A DNA stretch of 64,000 nucleotides, taken from contig NZ_AP022617.1 of the NCBI RefSeq assembly GCF_010731575.1, positions 1,798,001 to 1,862,000 of the forward strand. Reading direction: 5' to 3'. Positions within the stretch are counted from its first letter, which is position 1; every line of letters starts with the position of its first letter. The stretch is from Mycolicibacterium monacense. GTDB lineage: Bacteria > Actinomycetota > Actinomycetes > Mycobacteriales > Mycobacteriaceae. The notes beneath the pieces were generated by a model that saw only the letters and a program-made list of their open reading frames with translations, had not been told where the DNA came from and did no database searches. The position numbers and the translations under genes are program-made. Shown one piece after another: positions 1 to 9,350 of this stretch.

Positions 1-791
1 TGCGCCAATTCGTCCTCTTCACCTCCATCTCCGGGTTGATCGGGTCACGCTGGTTGGCGCACTACACCGCCACCACCACGTTCCTGGACACGTTCGCCTA
101 CGCCCGTCGGGCGGCCGGACTTCCTGCCACCGCGATCAACTGGGGATTCTGGAAATCCCTGGCGGACAACGAGTCCGACGAATACCGCCAGGTCACCATC
201 AACTCCGGGCTGGAACCGATGCCCGACGAGGTCGCCATCCAGGCGCTCTGGTCGACGATCGGGCCCGACAGCCCGGTGCGGTCGACGGTCGTCGCCGCCG
301 ACTGGACCCGGCTGGGCGCCGCCTACCGGACCCGCGCGCCCATGCACATCCTCGACGACCTCACCACCACGGACGTCGACGACGGGGCCACCGGCGAGGG
401 TTGGGTGGGAGTCGAATCCGTCCGGGAGATGGACGCGGCCGACGCGCGGCGCGTGATCGCCGACAGGACGCTCACTCGCCTGGCCGCCGTCCTCGGTTAT
501 GCCGACTCCTCGGCGCTCAACCCGGCGGTGCCGTTGATCGAGTTCGGGATGGATTCGTTGATGGCCGTGCGGATCCGGCAGGCGACCCGCAACGACTTCG
601 GTGTCGAACCTCCCGTGTCCCTGCTCCTGCAGGGCGGGTCGCTCGACGACGTGACCGCCGACGTGCTGAGTCAGTTGGGAATCGCCGAACCGGGAACGAC
701 CGCCGTCGACGGCATGCGTGAAAGAGCCAATCAGCGCGCCGCCGCACGTCGTGGTGCCGCAGTGCGGCGGAAGAAAGGACAATTGCTGTGA
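1..791 (+). CDS. ppsD: Type I polyketide synthase, C-terminal part (PpsD-like KR-ACP), 5' end outside window
   Basis: Only the last ~263 codons are present and the reading frame is open from base 3. The fragment starts inside a ketoreductase domain: the Ser of the FTSIS strand and the Tyr of AHYTA are visible, while the usual Asn four residues after the Tyr is Thr. It then runs into an acyl carrier protein with the 4'-phosphopantetheine Ser in FGMDSL (codon 555-557). The tail is basic. The stop overlaps the GTG of the next PKS gene by 4 bp, so the two are co-translated. KR-ACP at the C-terminus immediately before a PpsE-type gene fits PpsD of phthiocerol assembly. The name rests on gene order because the KS, AT and other domains are not in the window. 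Confidence 0.75.
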   Translation, partial: RQFVLFTSISGLIGSRWLAHYTATTTFLDTFAYARRAAGLPATAINWGFWKSLADNESDEYRQVTINSGLEPMPDEVAIQALWSTIGPDSPVRSTVVAADWTRLGAAYRTRAPMHILDDLTTTDVDDGATGEGWVGVESVREMDAADARRVIADRTLTRLAAVLGYADSSALNPAVPLIEFGMDSLMAVRIRQATRNDFGVEPPVSLLLQGGSLDDVTADVLSQLGIAEPGTTAVDGMRERANQRAAARRGAAVRRKKGQLL

Positions 792-3700
792 ACGCTCCTG
801 CGACACCGGGCGACGTGCCACCCAACGCGGTCGCCGTCATCGGGATGGCGGCACGACTCCCGGGTGCGAACTCGGTGTCGGCATTCTGGGACAACCTGCG
901 CCGTGGCGAGGAATCGATCGTCACCCTGTCCGAGGAAGAACTCCTGGCCGCCGGGATCAGCGAGCAGACACTGGCCAACCCGTTCTACATCCGGCGGGCC
1001 CCCATCGTCGACGGCATCGACGAATTCGACAACGACTTCTTCGGGTTCCCGCCGCAGATGGCGCGCATGATGGACCCGCAGCACCGGCTGTTCCTCCAAA
1101 CCGCCTGGCACGCCATGGAAGACGCCGGATGCGACCCGGCCGGATTCGACGGCTCGATCGGTGTCTACGCCACCAGTGGGTCGAGCATCTACCTGCTGCA
1201 CAACCTGCTGACGCACCACGACCCGAACACCATCCTCGGTCAGGGCGCGACCTTCGACCTGGTGAACATGTCGCTGCTCAACGACAAGGACTATCTCGCC
1301 ACGCGCGTCTCCCATCAGTTCAACCTGCGCGGACCGAGCGTCACGGTGCAGACGGCGTGCTCGTCGAGCATGGTCGCCATCCACACGGCCTGCCAGAGCC
1401 TGCTCAACGGGGAATCCGACATCGTGCTCGCCGGCGGGGTGTCGCTGCGCGTGCCGCATCACGTCGGCTACTTCCACGAACCCGGATCCATGGTGTCCGG
1501 CGTCGGGCATTGCCGGCCGTTCGATTCGCGGGCCGACGGCACGGTGTTCGGCAGTGGCGTCGCGGTGGTGGTGCTCAAACCACTGGCCACCGCACTCGAG
1601 GACGGTGACCGCATCCACGCCGTCATCCGGGGATCGGCCATCAACAACGACGGTTCGATGAAGATGACCTACGCGGCCCCCAACGGCGCGGCTCAGGCCG
1701 ATGTCATCGCCGAGGCGCACGCGGTCGCCGACGTCGACCCCGCGACGATCAGCTATGTCGAGGCGCACGGGACGGGAACGCCACTGGGCGACCCGATCGA
1801 GATCGACGGGCTCCGAAGGGCTTTCGGGGTCTCCGACACCCCGCGGCCCGGCCCGTGCGCGGTCGGTTCGGTCAAATCCAACATCGGTCACCTCGCGGAG
1901 GTCTCCGGTATCGCGGGCCTGATCAAGACCATCCTGAGCCTCCAGCACAAGGCGATCCCGGCGACGCTGCACTACACCGAACCCAACCCGGCGCTCGACC
2001 TCGATCGCGGGCCGTTCGTCATCCAGAGTGAGTACACCCCGTGGGAGTGGGACGGGATCCGTCGGGCCGGGGTGAGTTCGTTCGGCGTCGGCGGCACCAA
2101 CGTCCACCTGGTCGTCGAGGAGGCGCCCACCCGCCCGGTGACCGCCCCGCTCGACGGTCCCAAGGTTCTGCGGCTGTCCGCCCGCACCGAGGAGTCGTTG
2201 AGCGCACTGCGTACCGCACTGGCCGATGAACTCGCCGACAACGACGCCCTCGATCTTGACGATGTGGCGTTCACGCTGGCCGGCCGCCGCACCGACCAGG
2301 TGCGGATGGCGGCAGTCGTCCACGACCGGGCCGACGCCGCCGCGGTCCTCCGATCACCGGACAGCGACGACGTCTTCGTCGGCGAAGGCGTCGACGCCCG
2401 AGACGAATCCGACCGCGTGGTGTTCCTGTTCCCCGGTCAGGGCGCGCAGCACGCCGACATGGCCCGCGGCCTCTACGACCGGGAACCCGTGTTCGCGGCG
2501 GCGTTCGACGAGTGCGCGGCGGGATTCGACGCAGAACTCGGCATCGACCTGAAGGCATCGGTTTTCGGTCCGACGACACCCGAGCTCGAGCGCACGGATC
2601 TGGCGCAGTCCTCCCTGTTCACCGTCGAATACGCGCTCGGTCGGCTGATCGAGTCCTATGGCGTGACCGCCGGCGCCTACGCCGGGCACTCGATCGGGGA
2701 GTACGCCGCGGCCGCCCTGGCCGGCGTGTTCGATCTGCCCACCGCCGTCAAGGTGGTCGCGCAGCGCGCCCGGCTCATGCACGCGTCACCGTCGGGCGCC
2801 ATGGTCGCGGTGGGCGCCGGCCTCGAGGACATCGGCGATCTGCTCACCGCCGATCTCGACGTCGCCGCGATCAACGAACTGGGTGGCTGCGTCATCTCGG
2901 GCTCACAGGAGGACGTCAAGACGCTCCAGAACGAACTTCGCCGACGGCGCATCCTGGCCCGCCGCGTCAGGACCTCGCATGCGTTCCACTCCCGCCTGAT
3001 GGACGCGGTGGTCCCGCAGTTCGCCGAATTCCTGTCCGGTGTGAAGCTGAACGCCCCACGAATCCCGTTGCTGTCCAACGTTACCGGAACCTGGATGACC
3101 GATGCGGAGGCGACCGACCCGCAGTTCTGGGCGCGACAGATCCGCGCCACCGTGCGCTTCGCCGACGAACTCAGCACCGTCCTCGCGACACCCCATCGCG
3201 TCCTGGTCGAGGTGGGGCCGGGCGGCACGCTGACCGGAGCCGCGGTTCGCCACCCCCGGTGGTCCGAGGATCACCGGGCGGTCCGGCTCATGCGCCACCA
3301 GGTGCAGACCCGCGACGACCACGACACGTTCCTGCTGGCGCTCGGTCAGATGTGGGCTGCCGGTGTCGATCTCGACTGGTCGCGCCTGTCGAAGGACAAG
3401 CCCGGGCTGATCACCCTGCCGGGCTACCAATTCGCCCGCCACCGGCACTGGGTCGAGCCCAACCGGAATCTCGAATGGTCGCAGGGAGTCCCGTCGACCG
3501 ACGCATCCCGGCCTGTGTCGGAGCCGGCCGCCGCGGTCGCGGCATCCACGAGCGGCCAGTCGATCGAGCAGCGGCTGCAGCAGATCTGGTGTGAATGCCT
3601 CGGCGTCGCGTCGATTGATCCGGCGGAGAACTTCTTCGAGATCGGCGGCGACTCACTGATCGCGATCGGGGTCGCGATGAACGCCACGAACAAGGGTCTG

Positions 3701-5206
3701 GACCTGACTCCACAGGATCTGTACGAATACCCGACGGTGTCCGCGCTCGCCGGGGCCCTCGGTGCGCGCTTCTCCACGGGGGGCCTGGCGGAGATGCCCG
3801 CCGCGGACGCCATCAACCCGCCGGTACCGCCGGCCGTCGCGCACTTCCTCGAATACGGCATCCAGGACGCGGGACGCTGGCGGGTACCGCTGCTCTTCGC
3901 GATCCGGCCCGAGGTCGGCGTGGACGACGTCCGGGCCGTACTCACCGCAGTGACGAATCACCATGACGCACTGCGGGTTCGGATCGACGCGCGCGCCGGC
4001 AGCTGGGAACAGCGCATCACGCCTGCGGTGGAGGCGGTGGACCCGGAGATCCTCACGCTGCCCGCAGGCACCGGGCACGGCACCGCCCGCGAACGCGAAG
4101 CGGTCCTCGACCTCATCGCCGACCACCTGTCGGCCGATGATCTGTCGGTGTCGCCGCTGCGCGCGGCCTACATCCTCGACGCGGACGGAACGGCGCGTTT
4201 CCTCGCGCTCTCGGTGCACGAGATGGTGGTCGACAGCACTTCACGCGAGATCCTGCTGACCGACATCATCACCGCGTTCGGTCAACGACTCGCCGGGCAG
4301 GAGGTCAGCCTGCCGCCGGCCACCACGTCCTGGCAGGCCTGGTCGCAACGCTGCGCCGAGCTGACCACCCACCCTGCGGTGCTGGCCGGGCGCGAGTACT
4401 GGGTGGAGACCGCCACCAAGACGACGATGCACATCGCGGACCGCCACGTCACCGACCCGCCACGCAGCGAACACCTCGTCCGGATGGGGACGACGTTGCC
4501 CGCCGGACAGACCGAGGAGGTCGACCGCGCGCGGCGGATGTACCAGTACACGCTCGACGAGCTGCTGCTGGCCGCACTCAGCAGGACGGTGGGAGACACG
4601 CTCGGTGACGGGGTGCTGGCAGTCGGCGTCTGCGGTGACGCGCGGCCGGTGCTGAAACCGGAATTGGACCCTCGACGGACCGTGGGCGCGTTCGCCACGC
4701 TCTATCCGCTGGCACTGGCGTGCGCCGGGACCCAGGCAACACCCGCGGTCGAGGTGCTGAACGCCGTGCACAACACGTTGGACGGCGTGCCGCACCACGG
4801 GATCGGCTACGGTCTGCTGCGTTTTCTGTACGGACCGACGGCGCGCACGCTCAGCCCTGTCCCGCCGCCGGACATCCTGCTGTGCAACGAGGGCGTCGTG
4901 CCCGAGGTCGACCTGGGGGACAGCCCGATCCAGCTGGACGCCGACGTGGCATCGTCGCTGCGCGACAAGATCCCGGGGCTGGGTCACCCGATCGAACTGC
5001 GCGTGTTCCGTTCCTCCGGCGAACTGCACCTCGACTGGTGGTACGACACCCGGCGCGTGCCACAGGAGACGGTCGAGGTCTTCGCCGCGCGGTTCCCCGC
5101 CGCCCTGAACGACCTCGTCGCCGAGTCGTCCGCGTCGGCCGGTGCGAACGCCGAACTCGCGGACGCCATCGAGGAACTCGCACTCGTGGACCTGTCCGCG
5201 GAATGA
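788..5206 (+). CDS. ppsE: Phthiocerol-type polyketide synthase PpsE (KS-AT-ACP-condensation-like)
   Basis: The 1472-residue protein has the KS-AT-ACP-C layout and about the length of PpsE (1488 residues in M. tuberculosis). It should perform the last extension of the phthiocerol chain in the cytoplasm. The KS triad is Cys191 (TACSSS), His327 (VEAHGTG) and His368 (SNIGHL). The AT nucleophile is Ser635 (GHSIGEY), and the HAFH motif predicts malonyl-CoA. The ACP serine is Ser956 (GGDSL). From about residue 1020 to the end there is a condensation/PapA-like domain whose HHxxxDG motif is altered to HEMVVDS (His1144, Glu1145, Asp1149), so the second His is missing. There is no KR, DH or ER. It is followed directly by drrABC and papA5, the same order as the PDIM locus. 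GTG start, chosen by the 4-bp overlap with the upstream gene. Confidence 0.9.
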   Translation: MNAPATPGDVPPNAVAVIGMAARLPGANSVSAFWDNLRRGEESIVTLSEEELLAAGISEQTLANPFYIRRAPIVDGIDEFDNDFFGFPPQMARMMDPQHRLFLQTAWHAMEDAGCDPAGFDGSIGVYATSGSSIYLLHNLLTHHDPNTILGQGATFDLVNMSLLNDKDYLATRVSHQFNLRGPSVTVQTACSSSMVAIHTACQSLLNGESDIVLAGGVSLRVPHHVGYFHEPGSMVSGVGHCRPFDSRADGTVFGSGVAVVVLKPLATALEDGDRIHAVIRGSAINNDGSMKMTYAAPNGAAQADVIAEAHAVADVDPATISYVEAHGTGTPLGDPIEIDGLRRAFGVSDTPRPGPCAVGSVKSNIGHLAEVSGIAGLIKTILSLQHKAIPATLHYTEPNPALDLDRGPFVIQSEYTPWEWDGIRRAGVSSFGVGGTNVHLVVEEAPTRPVTAPLDGPKVLRLSARTEESLSALRTALADELADNDALDLDDVAFTLAGRRTDQVRMAAVVHDRADAAAVLRSPDSDDVFVGEGVDARDESDRVVFLFPGQGAQHADMARGLYDREPVFAAAFDECAAGFDAELGIDLKASVFGPTTPELERTDLAQSSLFTVEYALGRLIESYGVTAGAYAGHSIGEYAAAALAGVFDLPTAVKVVAQRARLMHASPSGAMVAVGAGLEDIGDLLTADLDVAAINELGGCVISGSQEDVKTLQNELRRRRILARRVRTSHAFHSRLMDAVVPQFAEFLSGVKLNAPRIPLLSNVTGTWMTDAEATDPQFWARQIRATVRFADELSTVLATPHRVLVEVGPGGTLTGAAVRHPRWSEDHRAVRLMRHQVQTRDDHDTFLLALGQMWAAGVDLDWSRLSKDKPGLITLPGYQFARHRHWVEPNRNLEWSQGVPSTDASRPVSEPAAAVAASTSGQSIEQRLQQIWCECLGVASIDPAENFFEIGGDSLIAIGVAMNATNKGLDLTPQDLYEYPTVSALAGALGARFSTGGLAEMPAADAINPPVPPAVAHFLEYGIQDAGRWRVPLLFAIRPEVGVDDVRAVLTAVTNHHDALRVRIDARAGSWEQRITPAVEAVDPEILTLPAGTGHGTAREREAVLDLIADHLSADDLSVSPLRAAYILDADGTARFLALSVHEMVVDSTSREILLTDIITAFGQRLAGQEVSLPPATTSWQAWSQRCAELTTHPAVLAGREYWVETATKTTMHIADRHVTDPPRSEHLVRMGTTLPAGQTEEVDRARRMYQYTLDELLLAALSRTVGDTLGDGVLAVGVCGDARPVLKPELDPRRTVGAFATLYPLALACAGTQATPAVEVLNAVHNTLDGVPHHGIGYGLLRFLYGPTARTLSPVPPPDILLCNEGVVPEVDLGDSPIQLDADVASSLRDKIPGLGHPIELRVFRSSGELHLDWWYDTRRVPQETVEVFAARFPAALNDLVAESSASAGANAELADAIEELALVDLSAE

Positions 5207-5262
5207 GTCAGGTCTACCGAACCCATCAGCCGACGAAGCACCAATCGACGAAGAGGAATGCG

Positions 5263-6363
5263 ATGCAAGACAGCCGAACGGCGAACTCCGACAAGAGCGT
5301 CGTCGTCAAGGGGATCAGCAAGTCGTTCGGTGATGTCCACGCCGTCAGGGACGTGAGTTTCGATGTCGGACGCGGTGAGGTCGTCGCCCTGCTGGGGCCG
5401 AACGGTGCCGGAAAGACGACGACCGTGGACATCCTGTCCACCCTGACGAAACCGGACAGCGGCAAGGCGACGATCGCCGGCTTCGACGTCGTCTCCGAGG
5501 CCTCGAGCGTCAGAAGGTCGATCATGCTCACCGGGCAGCAGGTGGCGCTCGACGACATGCTGACCGGCCGCGAGAACCTCGTGCTGTTCGGCCGCCTGCA
5601 GGGACTGGCGAAGAAGGCCGCCGAAGCACGAGCCGACGAACTGCTCACCGCATTCGACCTCCAGCACGCCGCCAACCGGCGGTTGAGCACCTACTCCGGC
5701 GGTATGCGCCGACGCATCGACATCGCCTGTGGTCTGGTGGTGCGTCCCGAGGTCGTGTTCCTCGACGAGCCCACCACCGGCCTGGATCCGCGGAGCCGGC
5801 AGACGATCTGGGACCTGGTGTCGGGATTCAAGGACGTCGGGATCGCCACCCTGCTGACCACGCAGTACCTCGAGGAGGCCGACGCCCTCAGCGACCGGAT
5901 CATCGTCATCGACCACGGTGGAATCGTCGCCGAGGGAACAGCCGACGAGCTGAAGGAACGCACGGGCGGCAGCTACTGCGAGATCGTCCCCCGCGACCTC
6001 AACGACCTCCCGGCCATCGTCGACGCGCTGGGATCCCTCATCCCGGAGCAGAACCGGGCGGCACTCACCGCGGCGTCGGACCGCATCGCCATGCCCGCCC
6101 CGGACGGTCCCAACACACTGGTCGAGGCCCTCTCTCGGCTGAACTCGGCTTCGATCCAGTTGACCGACATCGCGCTTCGGCGCCCCTCGCTCGACGATGT
6201 GTTCCTGGCCCTGACCGCCGACTCGGAATCCGCGGCGGCCGACGACTCGGACACCGCGGACGACGGGAAATCCAAAGAGCTGGTGGGCAGCTCGGCCGGC
6301 GGTTCGGGCCGGCACCGGCGCAACGGACGGGGCTCGCTGACGACGTCGGATCTGGCGTCATGA
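5263..6363 (+). CDS. drrA: Lipid export ABC transporter ATPase DrrA
   Basis: Nucleotide-binding subunit of the DrrABC exporter, which with MmpL7 moves phthiocerol dimycocerosates across the membrane in pathogenic mycobacteria. The 366-residue protein has Walker A GPNGAGKT (Lys51), signature YSGGMRRR (near 145), Walker B VVFLDEP (near 165) and the H-loop replaced by TTQYLEEAD as in the DrrA family. The C-terminal domain keeps the DrrA-type segments CEIVPRDL and ALRRPSLDDVFLA, closely matching M. tuberculosis DrrA, then adds an acidic/basic tail. I chose ATG 5263, preceded by an AGAGGAA ribosome-binding site. An in-frame ATG at 5203 overlaps the ppsE stop (ATGA) and is the alternative. The stop overlaps the drrB start by 4 bp. 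Confidence 0.92.
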   Translation: MQDSRTANSDKSVVVKGISKSFGDVHAVRDVSFDVGRGEVVALLGPNGAGKTTTVDILSTLTKPDSGKATIAGFDVVSEASSVRRSIMLTGQQVALDDMLTGRENLVLFGRLQGLAKKAAEARADELLTAFDLQHAANRRLSTYSGGMRRRIDIACGLVVRPEVVFLDEPTTGLDPRSRQTIWDLVSGFKDVGIATLLTTQYLEEADALSDRIIVIDHGGIVAEGTADELKERTGGSYCEIVPRDLNDLPAIVDALGSLIPEQNRAALTAASDRIAMPAPDGPNTLVEALSRLNSASIQLTDIALRRPSLDDVFLALTADSESAAADDSDTADDGKSKELVGSSAGGSGRHRRNGRGSLTTSDLAS

Positions 6364-7169
6364 CGGCTGCCCTGACCGACCCCAGGCCGGAGCCGAGAAC
6401 AGTCGGACAGTGGTGGGTACTGACCAACCGGCTGGTGTCGCCCACCCTGCGCAACGGTGAGGTCGCCACCGCTCTCGTCGCGTCGGTGGTGTTCACCGTG
6501 GGCTGGTACATCCCGCTGAACAACATCCTCGGTCCCAGGTCAGGGATGAGCAGCTACGCGCAGTTCCTGATGCCCCTCGTTGCGCTGCAGGGGATCTCGT
6601 TCGCGGCGATCACCGGCGCACTGCGCGCGGCGACTGATTCGGTGAAGGGCATCAACAGGCGGTTCGACTCCATGCCGATCCCCGCCTTCACGCCGCTGGC
6701 GGCGCGCATGTCGGCCGGCCTCTACCGGTGCGCCGTCGGCACGTTCGCGGCTTTGGTCAGTGGGCACATTATCGGGTTCCGGTTCCACGGCGGTCTGGTG
6801 AACGCCGTGCTGTTCTGTGTGTTGCTGCTGGCGATCGGGCTGGTGCTGTCGTTCCTGGCGGACCTGCTGGGCAGCAATTCGAAGAACCCCGAGGCGACGT
6901 CGCAGTGGCTGATGTTGCCGCAGTTGATCTTCGGGTTGATCTCGGTGGGCATCCAGCCGGCGGAGAACTTCCCGGAGTGGATCCAACCGATCGTGCGGAA
7001 CCAGCCGATCTCGCAGTTCATCTACGCGCTGCGCGCACTCGGGGGTGACACCACACCGGGTGCCGGCGAGGTCAGCTGGCCGGTCATCGGCCCGTCGGTG
7101 GCATGGCTGGTCGGGGTGATGGTGATCATGGTGCCGGTGTCGGTGATGCTACTTCGGAGGCGATCCTGA
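6360..7169 (+). CDS. drrB: Lipid export ABC transporter permease DrrB
   Basis: ABC-2 type membrane subunit, 269 residues (289 in M. tuberculosis DrrB). It shows six hydrophobic stretches beginning near residue 38 (TALVASVVFTVGWYI), with the ABC-2 signature region LPQLIFGLISVGIQPAENFPEW before the last helices. It pairs with DrrA and DrrC to form the exporter. Start ATG overlaps the drrA stop (ATGA), and the stop overlaps drrC in the same way, so the three subunits are translationally coupled. Identity rests on family signature and gene order. Confidence 0.9.
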   Translation: MTAALTDPRPEPRTVGQWWVLTNRLVSPTLRNGEVATALVASVVFTVGWYIPLNNILGPRSGMSSYAQFLMPLVALQGISFAAITGALRAATDSVKGINRRFDSMPIPAFTPLAARMSAGLYRCAVGTFAALVSGHIIGFRFHGGLVNAVLFCVLLLAIGLVLSFLADLLGSNSKNPEATSQWLMLPQLIFGLISVGIQPAENFPEWIQPIVRNQPISQFIYALRALGGDTTPGAGEVSWPVIGPSVAWLVGVMVIMVPVSVMLLRRRS

Positions 7170-8032
7170 TGACGATGACGCACAACGGGACTCGGCCGGC
7201 CGACTCCACGATCCTGCAGGAGGACAGCTTCCCGAAGATCAACCGACCCCGTCGGGAGAACTCGCCGCGGACGCTGTTCCCACACGCCTGGGTGCAGACC
7301 AAGCGGCTGCTGATGCGGTTCCTCCGGGATCCGATGACGTTCTTCTTCGGCGTGGTCTTCCCGATCTTCATGCTCCTGGTGCTGGACATCGTTCTCGGTG
7401 ATGCGATCTCGGCAGTCACCGGCAACTCGGCGGTGTACGGCAGTGTCCCGCTGATGACGGTGATCGGCGCCATGAACGGTGCATCCGTCGGTGCGGTCGG
7501 CATCATCGCCGAACAGAACGACGGCATGCTGGCACGGTTGTGGGTGACGCCGATCCACCGCGCATCGGGGCTGCTGGCCCGGATCACCGCCGAGGCGCTG
7601 CGCGTGGTGATCAACTCCGTGCTGCTGCTGGCCGTCGGTTTCGCGCTCGGGCTCCGCTTCGAGCAGGGGATTCCCGCGGCGGTCGCCTGGGTCTGCGTTC
7701 CGGTGCTCTTCGGCGTCGCCTTCGCCATCCTGGTGCTCACCGTGGCGTTGTACTGGCCGAGCCCGACGATGGTGAACGCGATCGTCCTCGTGAACTCGTT
7801 GTGCCTGTTCTTCTCCAGCGGATTCGTCCCGCTGAACCAGTACCCGTCGTGGGTCCAGCCGGCCGTCGAGCACCAACCGGTGTCGTATGCGATCGAGACC
7901 ATGCGCGGGCTGTCGCTGGGCGGCCCCGTCCTGGAACCCGGTATCGGAATCCTGGCCTGGTCGGGCGGCATCATCCTGGCCTGCCTCATCCCGATGGTCA
8001 TCGGCTACCGGAAAGCCAGCATGCGCGGATGA
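7169..8032 (+). CDS. drrC: Lipid export ABC transporter permease DrrC
   Basis: Second ABC-2 membrane subunit, 287 residues (276 in M. tuberculosis). It has a hydrophilic N-terminal 45 residues, a first helix around [20 protein letters not shown], several more helices, and the ABC-2 motif [16 protein letters not shown] near residue 225. DrrC is required for PDIM localisation in M. tuberculosis. I chose the ATG at 7169 because it overlaps the drrB stop (TGATG-type junction); a second ATG lies two codons downstream. A 70-bp gap separates it from papA5. Confidence 0.9.
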
Positions 8033-8102
8033 GCGGGCAGCTTCGCGGACGGCCTCCGCATTGCGGCACCGGTCACCGGGCAGCCCACCGGGAAGGACTC
8101 TG

Positions 8103-9335
8103 ATGGCGTACTCCACGTCGGTGATCCGACGGCTCGCACCCAGCGAGAAGTTCTTCGCCGAAACCCAGACCTTCACCTCGATCACCGTGCTGCTCGACGG
8201 GACCGTGGACATCGACGCCATGGCGGATGCGTTCGACGCCCTCCTCGAGGCCTATCCGGTGTACGCGGGCCACCTCGAACCCGATTCCGACGGCGGGTTC
8301 GAGTTGGTGGCCGACGACCTGCTGCACCCCGGACTGTGGGTACAGTTCGAGGGAGACCCGGCGCCCACCGATCAACTCGATCAGGGTGTGGCGCTGATCT
8401 ACCTCCTGGTGAAGCCGGATTCGACGCCGGTCGAGGTCACCCTGTTCATCCACCACAGCCTCGCCGACGGAACCCACATGGCGGGGCTGCTGTTCGAGCT
8501 TTTCGCGCGCTACACCGAGGTCGTCACCACCGGGAGCGCGGGGCCGGTGAGCCCGAATCCGGCGCCCGAGCCGATCGAGACGGTTCTCGAACAGCGGGGC
8601 ATTCGCAAACAGCAACGGTCGGGGTTGGATCGCTTCATCCCCGCGATGTTCGCCTACGAGCTGCCGCCCAAACGCGTGACCACCAGAAGCGCGGCGGAGC
8701 GTCCGGCGGCGGTACCGACGACGCGATGCCGGCTGAGCAAGGCCGAGACGTCGAGTCTGGTGAAGTACGGGCGGGTCAACCGGCTGTTCGTCAACAACCT
8801 GATCTCGGCGGCGATCCTGTTGGCGGAGTGGCAGGTTCGGCGCACACCGCACATCCCGATCCCGTACGTGTACAACGTCAACCTGCGTGCGCTGGTCGAA
8901 CCGCCGGTGAGTGCGACCGGGTGCACGCTGGCGATCGGCGTGGCCACCTACCTCGCGCACATCACACCGCAGACCACCATGGTCGAACTCGCCAGGGGGA
9001 TCGCGGACATGTTCCAGGCCGATCTGGCCGACGGCGTTGTCCAGCAGTCACTTCTGCATTTCAACATGCAGTACGAGGGCGCGATCCCCGGTCTGCCGGA
9101 CGTGGTGCTGTCGACCAACCTCGGCAACGCCGTGGCCATGAGCACGCCGCCCGGCCTCGAGGTGGTCGGCGTGCAGTCGCAGTTCTACCGCGCGTCGTCT
9201 GCCGTCATCGACGTCTACTCATTCGGCGTGGTCGGCGGTGAACTGCTCATCGAGCACCACGTCGACGCCGCCGAGACCACCATCGATCTGATCCGGTCGC
9301 TTCTGCGGTCCGTGGTCTCAGAACATCAACACTGA
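8103..9335 (+). CDS. papA5: Phthiocerol acyltransferase PapA5
   Basis: Polyketide-associated acyltransferase of 410 residues (422 in M. tuberculosis). PapA5 transfers mycocerosic acyl chains from Mas to the two hydroxyls of phthiocerol. The catalytic HHxxxDG motif is intact as HHSLADG (His117, His118, Asp122). The opening [14 protein letters not shown], the [10 protein letters not shown] segment and the C-terminal [14 protein letters not shown] and IEHH segments align by eye along the whole of PapA5. It follows drrC with a good GGAAGGA ribosome-binding site. Its presence next to ppsE and drrABC is the strongest sign that the product is a diacylated diol lipid. The usual partner gene mas is not downstream. 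Confidence 0.9.
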
Positions 9336-9350
9336 AGGGGATTGTTGAAC

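Noticed and set aside
1-150. KR domain of the PpsD-like fragment has Thr in place of the Asn of the catalytic tetrad
   Set aside because: The HYTATTTF sequence context is, from memory, common in mycobacterial Pps-type ketoreductases, so it is likely a family trait, not an inactivating change. The rest of the domain is outside the window.
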